From: JARRRD01 sp046706685
Lineage (GTDB): Bacteria; Nitrospirota; Thermodesulfovibrionia; Thermodesulfovibrionales; UBA6898
Direction: 5' to 3'
NCBI GenBank assembly: GCA_046706685.1
Contig: JBJKPE010000180.1
Span: 1 to 12,625, forward strand
Length of the DNA: 12,625 nucleotides
A program made the position numbers and the translations under genes. Shown piece by piece: positions 5,200 through 11,498 of the stretch (position 1 is the stretch's first letter; every line of letters starts with the position of its first letter). Below the pieces are notes generated by a model. It made no database searches and had not been told where the DNA came from. It saw only the letters and a list, made by a program, of their open reading frames with translations.

Positions 5200-6417
5200 A
5201 TGCTGATTGTTCAAAAATACGGAGGTACATCCGTTGCGAACGTGGAGAGGATCAAGGCGGTTGCCGAGAGGGTTGCAAATACGGTCGGCAAGGGAAACAA
5301 GGTGGTGGTCGTCGTTTCCGCAATGGCGGGTGAGACGGACAAGCTGATCGGTCTGGCCCAGCAGATATCCTCCGTACCTAATGACAGGGAGATGGATATG
5401 CTTCTTTCATCCGGCGAGCGCGTGACCAGCGCGCTCACCGCGATGGCTATCGAGGCCGAGGGATGTCGTGCGAAGGCGCTTACGGGGAGACAGGCCGGCA
5501 TTATAACCGACAAGGTCCATACAAAGGCGAAGATCGAAAGGATATCGGGTGAACGCATCAGGAAGGCGCTGGCCGACGACAATGTAGTCGTCATCGCTGG
5601 TTTTCAGGGGGTGACGGAAGGGGAGGCCGATGTCACTACCCTTGGAAGGGGTGGTTCCGATCTTTCTGCAGTCGCCATAGCGGCAGCGATAGAAGCCGAT
5701 CTGTGCGAAATTTATACCGATGTCGATGGTGTATATACGACGGACCCCAATATTGTTGCGGAGGCGCGGAAGCTCGAAAAGATATCTTACGAAGAGATGC
5801 TGGAGTTAGCGAGTCTGGGGGCGAAGGTTCTCCAGACCAGGTCTGTTGAATTTGCGAAGAAATACAACGTTCCCCTTGTAGTCAGGTCGAGTTTTAATGA
5901 CAATGCGGGTACTCTAGTGGTGGAGGAGGATAAAGATATGGAAAATGTTGTTGTATCGGGAATTGCGTATGATAAAAACCAGGCGAAGATCACCGTCGTG
6001 AACGTGCCCGACAAGCCGGGAATAGCCGCAAAGCTGTTTGAAGCCATCGCCTCCTCGAATATTGTAGTAGACATGATCGTGCAGAATATCAGCAGCGACG
6101 GCAGGTCTGCGGACATTTCATTCACCGTTCCGAAAACGGATTCTAAAAAGGCCCTCGGGGTGACTGATGCGGTGGCGAAGGAGATGGGTGCGGACCGCGT
6201 AGACATGCGAGACGATATCAGCAAGGTCTCGGTTGTGGGCGTGGGCATGAGGACCCACTCGGGTGTTGCTGCCAAAATGTTCGAGGTTCTCGCCGATCAT
6301 AAAATTAATATAATAATGATAAGCACTTCGGAGATAAAGGTATCGTGCGTTATCGACCTTAAGTTCACTGAATTAGCGGTCAGGGTGCTACATGAGACCT
6401 TCGGCTTGTCAGGTTAA
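5200..6417 (+). CDS. lysC: Aspartate kinase, lysine/threonine-regulated type
   Basis: This enzyme phosphorylates aspartate at the first committed step to lysine, threonine, methionine and isoleucine. The product of 405 residues has the amino-acid kinase domain at about 1-245, with the KYGGTS motif at residues 6-11 and TTLGRGGSDLSAVA in the active site. Two ACT regulatory domains follow at about 260-405, containing VVDMIVQNIS and INIIMISTSE. This length and layout match monofunctional aspartokinases. The ATG at 5200 has a strong GAGGAGGT ribosome site (5183-5190). An internal ribosome site and in-frame ATG at codon 247 predict a separate regulatory beta subunit (see that entry). The gene follows apgM after a 163-base gap and may have its own promoter. 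Feedback by lysine, threonine or both cannot be told from the sequence. Confidence 0.96.
   Translation: MLIVQKYGGTSVANVERIKAVAERVANTVGKGNKVVVVVSAMAGETDKLIGLAQQISSVPNDREMDMLLSSGERVTSALTAMAIEAEGCRAKALTGRQAGIITDKVHTKAKIERISGERIRKALADDNVVVIAGFQGVTEGEADVTTLGRGGSDLSAVAIAAAIEADLCEIYTDVDGVYTTDPNIVAEARKLEKISYEEMLELASLGAKVLQTRSVEFAKKYNVPLVVRSSFNDNAGTLVVEEDKDMENVVVSGIAYDKNQAKITVVNVPDKPGIAAKLFEAIASSNIVVDMIVQNISSDGRSADISFTVPKTDSKKALGVTDAVAKEMGADRVDMRDDISKVSVVGVGMRTHSGVAAKMFEVLADHKINIIMISTSEIKVSCVIDLKFTELAVRVLHETFGLSG
5922..5940 (+). promoter_or_regulatory. Internal ribosome-binding site and start codon within lysC
   Basis: GGAGGAGGA (5922-5930) lies seven bases before an in-frame ATG at 5938, codon 247 of lysC. 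This is as strong a ribosome site as any in the window, and it falls at the junction between the kinase domain and the ACT domains. It matches the known arrangement for Bacillus and Corynebacterium aspartokinases, whose beta subunit is made from an internal start. Confidence 0.65.
5938..6417 (+). CDS. lysC: Predicted beta (regulatory) subunit of aspartate kinase, internal start
   Basis: Translation from the internal ATG would give 159 residues containing only the two ACT domains, in the same frame as the full-length protein. Beta subunits of about 160-172 residues are known from B. subtilis aspartokinase II and C. glutamicum LysC, where alpha2-beta2 complexes bind lysine and threonine at the subunit interfaces. 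Start MENVVVSGIA is directly followed by the first ACT strand, AKITVVNVPDKPG. Expression is inferred from the ribosome site only. Confidence 0.6.
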   Translation: MENVVVSGIAYDKNQAKITVVNVPDKPGIAAKLFEAIASSNIVVDMIVQNISSDGRSADISFTVPKTDSKKALGVTDAVAKEMGADRVDMRDDISKVSVVGVGMRTHSGVAAKMFEVLADHKINIIMISTSEIKVSCVIDLKFTELAVRVLHETFGLSG

Positions 6418-6458
6418 CTACAGGCCGAAATACTGCGGGAAGACAAACGAAATAGATG

Positions 6459-6468
6459 ACGAATTCGT
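6459..6468 (+). repeat. 10-bp palindrome upstream of cimA
   Basis: ACGAATTCGT is a perfect palindrome in the 99-base gap between lysC and cimA, about 35 bases before the candidate -10 box of cimA. It could be half of an operator, but a single 10-bp palindrome is weak evidence. Confidence 0.2.
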
Positions 6469-6480
6469 ATACATACTCAT

Positions 6481-6510
6481 ATTACACAATAGCCGGTGAG
6501 AGGCTATAAT
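6481..6510 (+). promoter_or_regulatory. Candidate cimA promoter placed for leaderless transcription
   Basis: ATTACA (6481-6486, four of six matches to TTGACA) and an exact TATAAT (6505-6510) are 18 bases apart. The -10 box ends six bases before the ATG at 6517, so the transcript would begin at the start codon. There is no good ribosome site for this gene, which agrees with leaderless initiation. The GTG at 6496 would place the promoter inside the coding region. Confidence 0.42.
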
Positions 6511-6516
6511 AGAGCT

Positions 6517-8112
6517 ATGCGAAAAATAGAGATATACGATACGACACTGAGGGACGGAGGTCAATCGGAGGATATCGCCTTTTCCGTGGAGGACAAGCTC
6601 CGCATAACCGCCAGACTGGATGAACTTGGCGTACACTATATCGAAGGAGGATGGCCCGGCGCCAACCCGCGTGACGTGGAATACTTTGAAAGGGTCAGAA
6701 AACTGAACCTTTCAAAATCGACGGTTGTTGCCTTCGGCAGCACCCATCGGCCGAAGAAAAAACCTGAAAACGACGCCGTCCTGAAAGCCCTCATCGAAGC
6801 CGGTACTCCGGCGATTACTATCTTCGGAAAGACCTGGGACTTTCACGTCGTGGAGGCGCTCAGGGTGCCCCTCGAAGAAAATCTTGAGATTATACATGAC
6901 TCCATAGCTTATCTTAAGAAGTATGCTGAAAAAGTTTTTTTCGACGCCGAACATTTTTTTGATGGATACAGGAACAACCCTGAATACGCACTGAAATGCC
7001 TCGCAGCCGCCGATGATGCTGGTACCGACTGCCTGGTGCTCTGCGACACGAACGGGGGGACTATAACGTCCGCTGTTCGGAACATCGTCAAGAGGGTCGT
7101 TGGAGATTTCAGGACTCCCGTCGGGATCCATGTCCATAACGATGGCGACTGTGCCGTGGCCAATTCAGTTATTGCCGTAGAGGTCGGGGCCTCACAGGTT
7201 CAGGGGACGATAAACGGCATAGGCGAGCGCTGCGGAAACGCCAACCTTATTTCGATTATACCGAATATCCAGCTGAAACTAGGACTTGAGTGCATCAGTC
7301 CCGGGCAATTGCGAGAGTTGCGTCAGGCGTCGCGATTTGTTGACGAGATAGCGAATGTCAGACATTTCAAGCGCCAGCCCTATATTGGCGACAGCGCTTT
7401 TGCCCACAAGGCCGGCATGCACGTCAGCGCGATCGTGAAGCATCCGGGCACGTATGAACATATCGTCCCGGAACTGGTAGGAAACTCACGTCGTATTCTC
7501 ATATCCGATCAGGCCGGCAAGAGCAGTATTTTGAGAAAGGCCGAGGAGTTCGGAATGAAACTCTCGGGTGATTCCCCCGAGGTGCAGCAGATTGTCCACG
7601 AACTCAAAGACCTGGAGAACCAGGGATATCAGTTCGAGGGCGCCGAGGCTTCGTTCGAATTGCTCATGAAGAAGGCCCTCGGGCTCCACAAACAGTTTTT
7701 TGATCTTATCGAGTTCAGGGTCATAGTTGAGAGGAGGACGAAGAGGGAGGAACCGATCAGCGAAGCCACGATAAAGTTGAAGGTAGGAAGCGACGTTGAA
7801 CATACGGTGGCAGAAAGCAAAAAGGGACCGGTGAATGCCCTTGACAAGGCGCTGAGGAAGGCCCTGGAAAAATCCTTTTCGAAGGAGTTAAGAGACGTAA
7901 AGCTTCTGGATTATAAGGTCCGCGTATTGGCCGCCGAAAGGGGTACCAGCGCAAAGGTGAGGGTCCTCATCGAGTCGGGTGACGGTGAGAACCGGTGGGG
8001 AACGGTCGGCGTATCGGAGAATATCATTGAGGCGTCTTACAAGGCCCTTGTGGACAGCATTGAATATAAATTGCACAAGGAAGAGGACCTTTCTCAGGAC
8101 AGATCCACATAA
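6517..8112 (+). CDS. cimA: (R)-Citramalate synthase
   Basis: This enzyme condenses pyruvate and acetyl-CoA to citramalate, the entry to threonine-independent isoleucine synthesis. It belongs to the HMGL-like/LeuA superfamily, 531 residues. The TIM barrel starts YDTTLRDGGQSED (Arg12, Asp13), followed by EGGWPGANP, which is characteristic of CimA. The metal-binding HVHN is at residues 205-208, and NGIGERCGNANL closes the barrel. The C-terminal part (from about residue 390) is the LeuA-type allosteric domain, which in the family binds the end product. An in-frame GTG at 6496 would add seven residues, but ATG 6517 gives the usual family N terminus, and a -10 box lies between the two. It follows lysC after about 100 bases. 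Feedback by isoleucine is the family expectation. Confidence 0.94.
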   Translation: MRKIEIYDTTLRDGGQSEDIAFSVEDKLRITARLDELGVHYIEGGWPGANPRDVEYFERVRKLNLSKSTVVAFGSTHRPKKKPENDAVLKALIEAGTPAITIFGKTWDFHVVEALRVPLEENLEIIHDSIAYLKKYAEKVFFDAEHFFDGYRNNPEYALKCLAAADDAGTDCLVLCDTNGGTITSAVRNIVKRVVGDFRTPVGIHVHNDGDCAVANSVIAVEVGASQVQGTINGIGERCGNANLISIIPNIQLKLGLECISPGQLRELRQASRFVDEIANVRHFKRQPYIGDSAFAHKAGMHVSAIVKHPGTYEHIVPELVGNSRRILISDQAGKSSILRKAEEFGMKLSGDSPEVQQIVHELKDLENQGYQFEGAEASFELLMKKALGLHKQFFDLIEFRVIVERRTKREEPISEATIKLKVGSDVEHTVAESKKGPVNALDKALRKALEKSFSKELRDVKLLDYKVRVLAAERGTSAKVRVLIESGDGENRWGTVGVSENIIEASYKALVDSIEYKLHKEEDLSQDRST

Positions 8113-8163
8113 GTCAGGGTTTCAGATCGGCAGAAGCGGGAAAAAACTGAAAGGAGCTATGAG

Positions 8164-8589
8164 ATGAGCACAGTCAGAGCAAAACTGACGTATACAAATG
8201 GGCTACAGTTCGTAGGACAGGCCGACTCAGGCCATGCGATAGTCCTGGACAGCGATTCGGCCGTTGGAGGACAGAATAGCGGCCTGAGACCGATGGAACT
8301 CCTGGCAATAGGTCTTGGCGGCTGCTCCGGAATGGATGTGGCATCCATCCTTAGGAAAAAGAAGGAGAAACTGAGCGGTCTTGAAATTAATGTTGAAGGC
8401 AAAAAGGCTGAAGACCACCCCCAGAAATATACCGACATGCATATTGAGTTCATTGTAAAGGGCAGGAATCTCTCTGAAGAGGCGGTGAAAAAAGCGATAC
8501 AACTCTCGATGGACAAGTATTGTTCAGTTAAAGCGACACTTGAGGGAACAGCCGCAATATCTTTTGATTACAAGATAATTGAAGAGTAG
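8164..8589 (+). CDS. OsmC/Ohr-family protein
   Basis: This is a 141-residue member of the OsmC family, thiol-dependent peroxidases acting on organic hydroperoxides. The two catalytic cysteines are present: Cys54 in GLGGCSGMDV and Cys120 in DKYCSVKATL. The basic segment RKKKEKL lies on the helix after Cys54. The start ATG has an AAGGAG ribosome site (8151-8156) seven bases upstream; an earlier ATG at 8159 runs into a stop after two codons. It lies 51 bases after cimA and may be the last gene of this run. Its length and motifs put it with the YhfA-like OsmC group rather than Ohr; its exact substrate is unknown. Confidence 0.88.
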   Translation: MSTVRAKLTYTNGLQFVGQADSGHAIVLDSDSAVGGQNSGLRPMELLAIGLGGCSGMDVASILRKKKEKLSGLEINVEGKKAEDHPQKYTDMHIEFIVKGRNLSEEAVKKAIQLSMDKYCSVKATLEGTAAISFDYKIIEE

Positions 8590-8650
8590 GGTAATCAGGC
8601 ACTGTGATAAATTGCTTGATTCAGTGAAGCTGTAGCGTATCCTTCCGAAA

Positions 8651-8687
8651 GTCATTGGAGGATTCCGGACAAGCCGGGATGACGAGC
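8651..8687 (+). repeat. Dispersed repeat, copy 2, with GTCAT/ATGAC ends
   Basis: GTCATT at the left, CCGG-ACAAG-CCGG in the middle and GATGAC at the right form an imperfect inverted repeat (8651-8683). The right half, beginning GATTCCGGACAAGCCGGGAT, resembles the segment upstream of lysC. The layout is like the common GTCATTCC...GGAATGAC intergenic repeats of many bacterial genomes. Confidence 0.5.
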
Positions 8688-8737
8688 AAACGACACGAAT
8701 AAATACGAATTGGCAGACTTGAAAGGCATTCGGCTAC

Positions 8738-8858
8738 GGATAAACACGGAATGCCGCGGATTCCCGAGAACTTTGAAGTTGTTTCATCACTCACTCAGTC
8801 GGTGAGAGTTTTCCGGGTGAAAACACTTGTTCTTATCCGTATTCGTCCGTGTCTATCC
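8738..8858 (+). repeat. Long-range inverted repeat pair
   Basis: GGATAAACACGGA (8738-8750) and TCCGTGTCTATCC (8846-8858) are reverse complements at 12 of 13 positions, about 95 bases apart. The phrases ATCCGTATTCGTCCGTG and CCGTGTCTATCCGCCG resemble the TCCGTG-rich intergenic repeat seen in other genomes (from memory). The pair may mark the ends of a degenerate element or fold a longer RNA. Confidence 0.4.
8808..8824 (+). repeat. Small hairpin, 6-bp arms
   Basis: GTTTTC (8808-8813) and GAAAAC (8819-8824) are perfect arms around CGGGT. Just upstream, CTCAC and GTGAG around 8790-8806 could form another short stem. These might help end transcription from osmC, but neither is followed by a T-run. 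Confidence 0.35.
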
Positions 8859-8861
8859 GCC

Positions 8862-8876
8862 GTTTATAGGATAAAC
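8862..8876 (+). repeat. Small hairpin, 6-bp arms, 3-base loop
   Basis: GTTTAT (8862-8867) and ATAAAC (8871-8876) are perfect arms around AGG, directly after the right arm of the long-range inverted repeat. The role is unknown. Confidence 0.3.
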
Positions 8877-8912
8877 AGACTGTCATCAGTTTCATTAACC
8901 GGTCCGGCAGGG

Positions 8913-8940
8913 AAGGTTGAATGAAAGGATCGTAAACCTT
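8913..8940 (+). promoter_or_regulatory. Spaced inverted repeat upstream of the pgpA-recA operon
   Basis: AAGGTT (8913-8918) and AACCTT (8935-8940) are perfect 6-bp inverted repeats with a 16-base spacer. They lie about 40 bases before the pgpA start and span a weak TTGAAT...TAATGT promoter-like pair. This could be an operator for the operon that contains recA. It does not match the LexA sites I know. Confidence 0.25.
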
Positions 8941-8976
8941 AATGTTTCACGATAGCGTCTTCCCCCGGGGTTCAAG

Positions 8977-9435
8977 TTGAAGAATTTGCTGCGGTTACTT
9001 TTAAAAAATTTGGCCACGCTCGGATTTGTGGGCTATATGCCTTTTGCCCCGGGAACGTGGGGCAGTGCCGTCGGTCTGGTCTTCGCGCTGTCGCTTAATT
9101 TGTCTCCCGTGGTGCAATTCCTCGTGATAGCTTCCGCAATTGTCGTGGGAATAATATCATCTGATACAGCCGAGGTTCTCATAGGAGAACGAGACAGCAG
9201 CAAGATTGTAGTAGATGAATTTGCCGGCTATCTTGTCTCGGTATTCTACGTGCCGCATACATATGTTTTTTTGGTTGCGGGCTTTCTTTTGTTCAGGATT
9301 TTCGATATACTAAAGCCGTTTCCGATAAACCGTATTGATGAATCTTTGAGCGGGGGGCTGGGCATTATGGCGGATGACCTCTTGGCCGGCGTATACGTGG
9401 GCATTCTTCTGAGGCTATGGATACTGATTTTCTGA
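8977..9435 (+). CDS. pgpA: Phosphatidylglycerophosphatase A
   Basis: This is a membrane phosphatase that makes phosphatidylglycerol from phosphatidylglycerophosphate. The 152 residues show the PgpA signature in order: FAPGTWGS at residues 23-30, the acidic DEFAGYLVS from Asp80-Glu81, RIFDILKPFPI, and MADDLLAGVYVG near the end. Hydrophobic segments lie at about 31-65, 88-110 and 130-152. The start is TTG at 8977, since an in-frame stop lies at 8953-8955 and the resulting N terminus, MKNLLRLLLKNLATLGFVGY, is typical. The ribosome site is poor (GGGG). It is the first gene of an overlapping run ending in recA and pilT; its 3' end overlaps pncC by 19 bases. Confidence 0.92.
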   Translation: MKNLLRLLLKNLATLGFVGYMPFAPGTWGSAVGLVFALSLNLSPVVQFLVIASAIVVGIISSDTAEVLIGERDSSKIVVDEFAGYLVSVFYVPHTYVFLVAGFLLFRIFDILKPFPINRIDESLSGGLGIMADDLLAGVYVGILLRLWILIF

Positions 9436-9905
9436 CGGTTATCGAAAGGATAGCGGCCAGACTTACCGATAACAATTTGAGGTTGAGTATCGCGGAGTCC
9501 TGCACCGGGGGCTTTATCTCCGATGCGGTCACAAACCTCCCGGGCTCTTCGAAGTTTTACGAGATGACGGTGGTCTCTTATTCAGAAAGAGCGAAAAAGT
9601 CGGTTCTCGGAATCAGCACTTCCTTGCTGAAAAAGCACGGCACCGTAAGCGAAGAAACGGCCGTTGCCATGGCGAAGTCGGTCCGGGAACTTGGCAATAG
9701 CGAGATAGGCTTATCCGTCACAGGCGTCGCCGGGCCTGAAACGTTAGAGGATAAAGAAGTCGGCCTCGTTTACATGGCGGTTGCAATCGAACACCTGGTG
9801 AAATCGAAAGGGACGAAACTGACGGGGAACAGGGCAGAAATAAAAAGAGGAGCCTCTCTTGAGGCGCTCAGATTTCTCGATCAGGTCTTGAGGCTATGGC
9901 TTTAA
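9417..9905 (+). CDS. pncC: Nicotinamide-nucleotide amidase (CinA C-terminal type)
   Basis: This enzyme deamidates NMN to nicotinate mononucleotide in NAD recycling. The 162-residue protein is only the CinA C-terminal domain, without the N-terminal COG1058 part. The SIAESCTGGFISD motif starts at residue 24, followed by LPGSSKFYEMTVVSYS and ALGIS-like VLGIS. The later loop reads GVAGPETLEDKEVGLVY, where many relatives have a glycine-rich AGPGGG-type loop, so activity should not be taken for granted. The start ATG overlaps the end of pgpA, with GAGG as ribosome site inside the pgpA codons. The neighbours pgpA, thpR and recA are a common company for cinA/pncC in bacteria. Confidence 0.9.
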   Translation: MDTDFLTVIERIAARLTDNNLRLSIAESCTGGFISDAVTNLPGSSKFYEMTVVSYSERAKKSVLGISTSLLKKHGTVSEETAVAMAKSVRELGNSEIGLSVTGVAGPETLEDKEVGLVYMAVAIEHLVKSKGTKLTGNRAEIKRGASLEALRFLDQVLRLWL

Positions 9906-10474
9906 GATGTTTCATCGCGGTCGAGTTCCCCGGGCCGTTAAAGGAAGTGGTGGCACGGACTATGGATGTCCTGAAGAAGTTCGGAGCCGACGTGCGCTGG
10001 GTACCAACGGAAAATGTCCATCTCACATTGAAATTTCTTGGGGAGACAGAAGAGTCGATGGTTGTCAGGATATCTGATGCTTTGTCTGAGAGATTATCAT
10101 CTTACTCCCCGTTTTATATTAATATATCGGGTGTCGGATGTTTCCCGGACATCAGGCGGCCCAGGATCATATGGGTCGGGATAGAGGAATCTCCCGCATT
10201 GAAAGGACTGGCCGGCGACGTTGAATCTGCGCTGGTCGACTTGGGATATCCGGCGGATGAAAGGGCCTTTTCTCCCCATCTTACTATCGGGAGGGTGCGC
10301 TCACTGAAGGGTATAAGAGGCATGATGAAAGATCTGGAGAAACTTGCTGCATACAGTTTCGGAAGTATGGAAATAAAGAAAGTATCTTTGATGAAAAGCG
10401 AACTCAGACCGGCGGGGGCAGAATACGGCAGCCTCGCTGAAATACATTTTAGCGGGAGGAGCAATGTCGAATAA
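9896..10474 (+). CDS. thpR: RNA 2',3'-cyclic phosphodiesterase (2H family)
   Basis: This is a 2H phosphoesterase, formerly called 2'-5' RNA ligase, that opens 2',3'-cyclic phosphates to 2'-phosphates. The 192 residues contain the two required HxTx motifs: His42-Leu-Thr44 in NVHLTLKFLGE and His128-Leu-Thr130 in SPHLTIGR. The N terminus RCFIAVEFP is typical for the family. The start ATG lies within the end of pncC (10-base overlap), with GAGG just before it. The 3' end overlaps recA by 11 bases, and the recA ribosome site GGGAGGAG lies in its last codons. No RNA substrate can be named. Confidence 0.93.
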   Translation: MALRCFIAVEFPGPLKEVVARTMDVLKKFGADVRWVPTENVHLTLKFLGETEESMVVRISDALSERLSSYSPFYINISGVGCFPDIRRPRIIWVGIEESPALKGLAGDVESALVDLGYPADERAFSPHLTIGRVRSLKGIRGMMKDLEKLAAYSFGSMEIKKVSLMKSELRPAGAEYGSLAEIHFSGRSNVE

Positions 10475-11498
10475 GGATAAGATCAAGGCCCTTGAAATGG
10501 CCATATCGCAGATCGAGAAGAGCTTCGGAAAGGGCTCGATCATGCGACTGGGGGAAGAAACTGCGGTTGAAGGCGTCAACGTGATCCCTACCGGGTCCCT
10601 GACCCTCGATATCGCCACCGGTATAGGCGGTCTTCCGCGGGGCAGGGTCGTCGAAATATACGGTCCTGAATCGTCCGGTAAAACTACGCTTGCCCTGAAC
10701 GCGGTCGCCCAGGCCCAGGCTGCCGGCGGCACGGCCGCTTTCATAGATGCGGAGCATGCACTAGATATAAAGTATGCGAAAAGGATAGGGGTAAATGTCG
10801 ATGACCTCCTGGTATCGCAGCCTGATACAGGCGAACAGGCGCTGGAGGTTGCCGAATATCTTGTGAGAAGCGGCGCCCTGGATGTCATTGTCGTCGATTC
10901 TGTTGCGGCGCTTGTCCCGAAGGCCGAGATAGAGGGTGACATGGGAGATTCCCTGCCGGGACTACATGCACGACTCATGAGTCAGGCCCTCCGCAAGTTA
11001 ACCTCTTCGATATCGAAATCAAACACGACAGTTGTTTTTATTAATCAGATCAGGATGAAAATAGGGGTAATGTTCGGAAATCCCGAGACCACGACGGGCG
11101 GTAACGCCCTTAAGTTTTACTCTTCTATGAGATTTGACATCCGGAGAATAGAGAGCCTGAAGGAGAACCAGGAGGTGATCGGCAGCCGCGTCAGAGTGAA
11201 GGTGGTAAAGAACAAGCTGGCGCCCCCGTTCAAGCAGGCGGAATTCGACATCTATTTCAATCAGGGCATATCGAGGGAAGGAGAGATTATCGATCTTGGC
11301 GTGGAAAGAGGAATAATCGAAAAATCGGGTGCGTGGTACAGTTACGGGGGCACCAGGATTGGGCAGGGAAGGGAAAACGTAAAAGAGTTTTTCAGAAACA
11401 ATGCATCCGTAGCGGGGGAGATCGAGGGAAAAATCATGGAGGCTTATAACCTCAAGAATAGCCAGCCGGCAGGAGCAGGGAGCCATGAACGAGAATGA
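10464..11498 (+). CDS. recA: Recombinase RecA
   Basis: This is the strand-exchange and SOS co-protease protein, 344 residues, the normal length. The Walker A motif GPESSGKTT is at residues 67-75, with VIVVDSVAALVPKAE (Walker B region), the L1 loop near GLHARLMSQALRKL, and the L2 loop with FINQIRMKIGVMFGNPETTTGG. The C-terminal domain is complete and ends in acidic and basic residues. The start has a strong ribosome site (GGGAGGAG). Both ends overlap neighbours: 11 bases with thpR and 14 with the PilT-like gene, so its translation is likely coupled. No LexA box of a known type is evident directly upstream of recA, and any SOS control would have to come from the operon promoter or an internal one. 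Confidence 0.98.
   Translation: MSNKDKIKALEMAISQIEKSFGKGSIMRLGEETAVEGVNVIPTGSLTLDIATGIGGLPRGRVVEIYGPESSGKTTLALNAVAQAQAAGGTAAFIDAEHALDIKYAKRIGVNVDDLLVSQPDTGEQALEVAEYLVRSGALDVIVVDSVAALVPKAEIEGDMGDSLPGLHARLMSQALRKLTSSISKSNTTVVFINQIRMKIGVMFGNPETTTGGNALKFYSSMRFDIRRIESLKENQEVIGSRVRVKVVKNKLAPPFKQAEFDIYFNQGISREGEIIDLGVERGIIEKSGAWYSYGGTRIGQGRENVKEFFRNNASVAGEIEGKIMEAYNLKNSQPAGAGSHERE

Larger units (their letters stand above)
8590..8976. other. 387-bp intergenic region with repeats and small hairpins
   Basis: No gene or RNA was recognised. The region holds a repeat unit bounded by GTCAT and ATGAC (8651-8683) and an inverted pair GGATAAACACGGA / TCCGTGTCTATCC (8738-8750 and 8846-8858, one mismatch). It also holds several short hairpins (8725-8755, 8808-8824, 8862-8876) and, near its end, a spaced inverted repeat AAGGTT/AACCTT. 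Such layered repeats suggest remnants of small mobile or REP-like elements. The osmC terminator and pgpA promoter must lie here but are not clear. Confidence 0.55.

Noticed and set aside
5155..5333. Small plus-strand frame overlapping the start of lysC
   Set aside because: It has no ribosome site of its own, runs out of frame through well-conserved lysC codons, and its product is basic and low in complexity.
6935..6960. Two T7 runs in cimA as slippage or terminator signals
   Set aside because: They encode conserved Phe-Phe pairs (VFFDAEHFFDG) in frame, and no stem precedes them.
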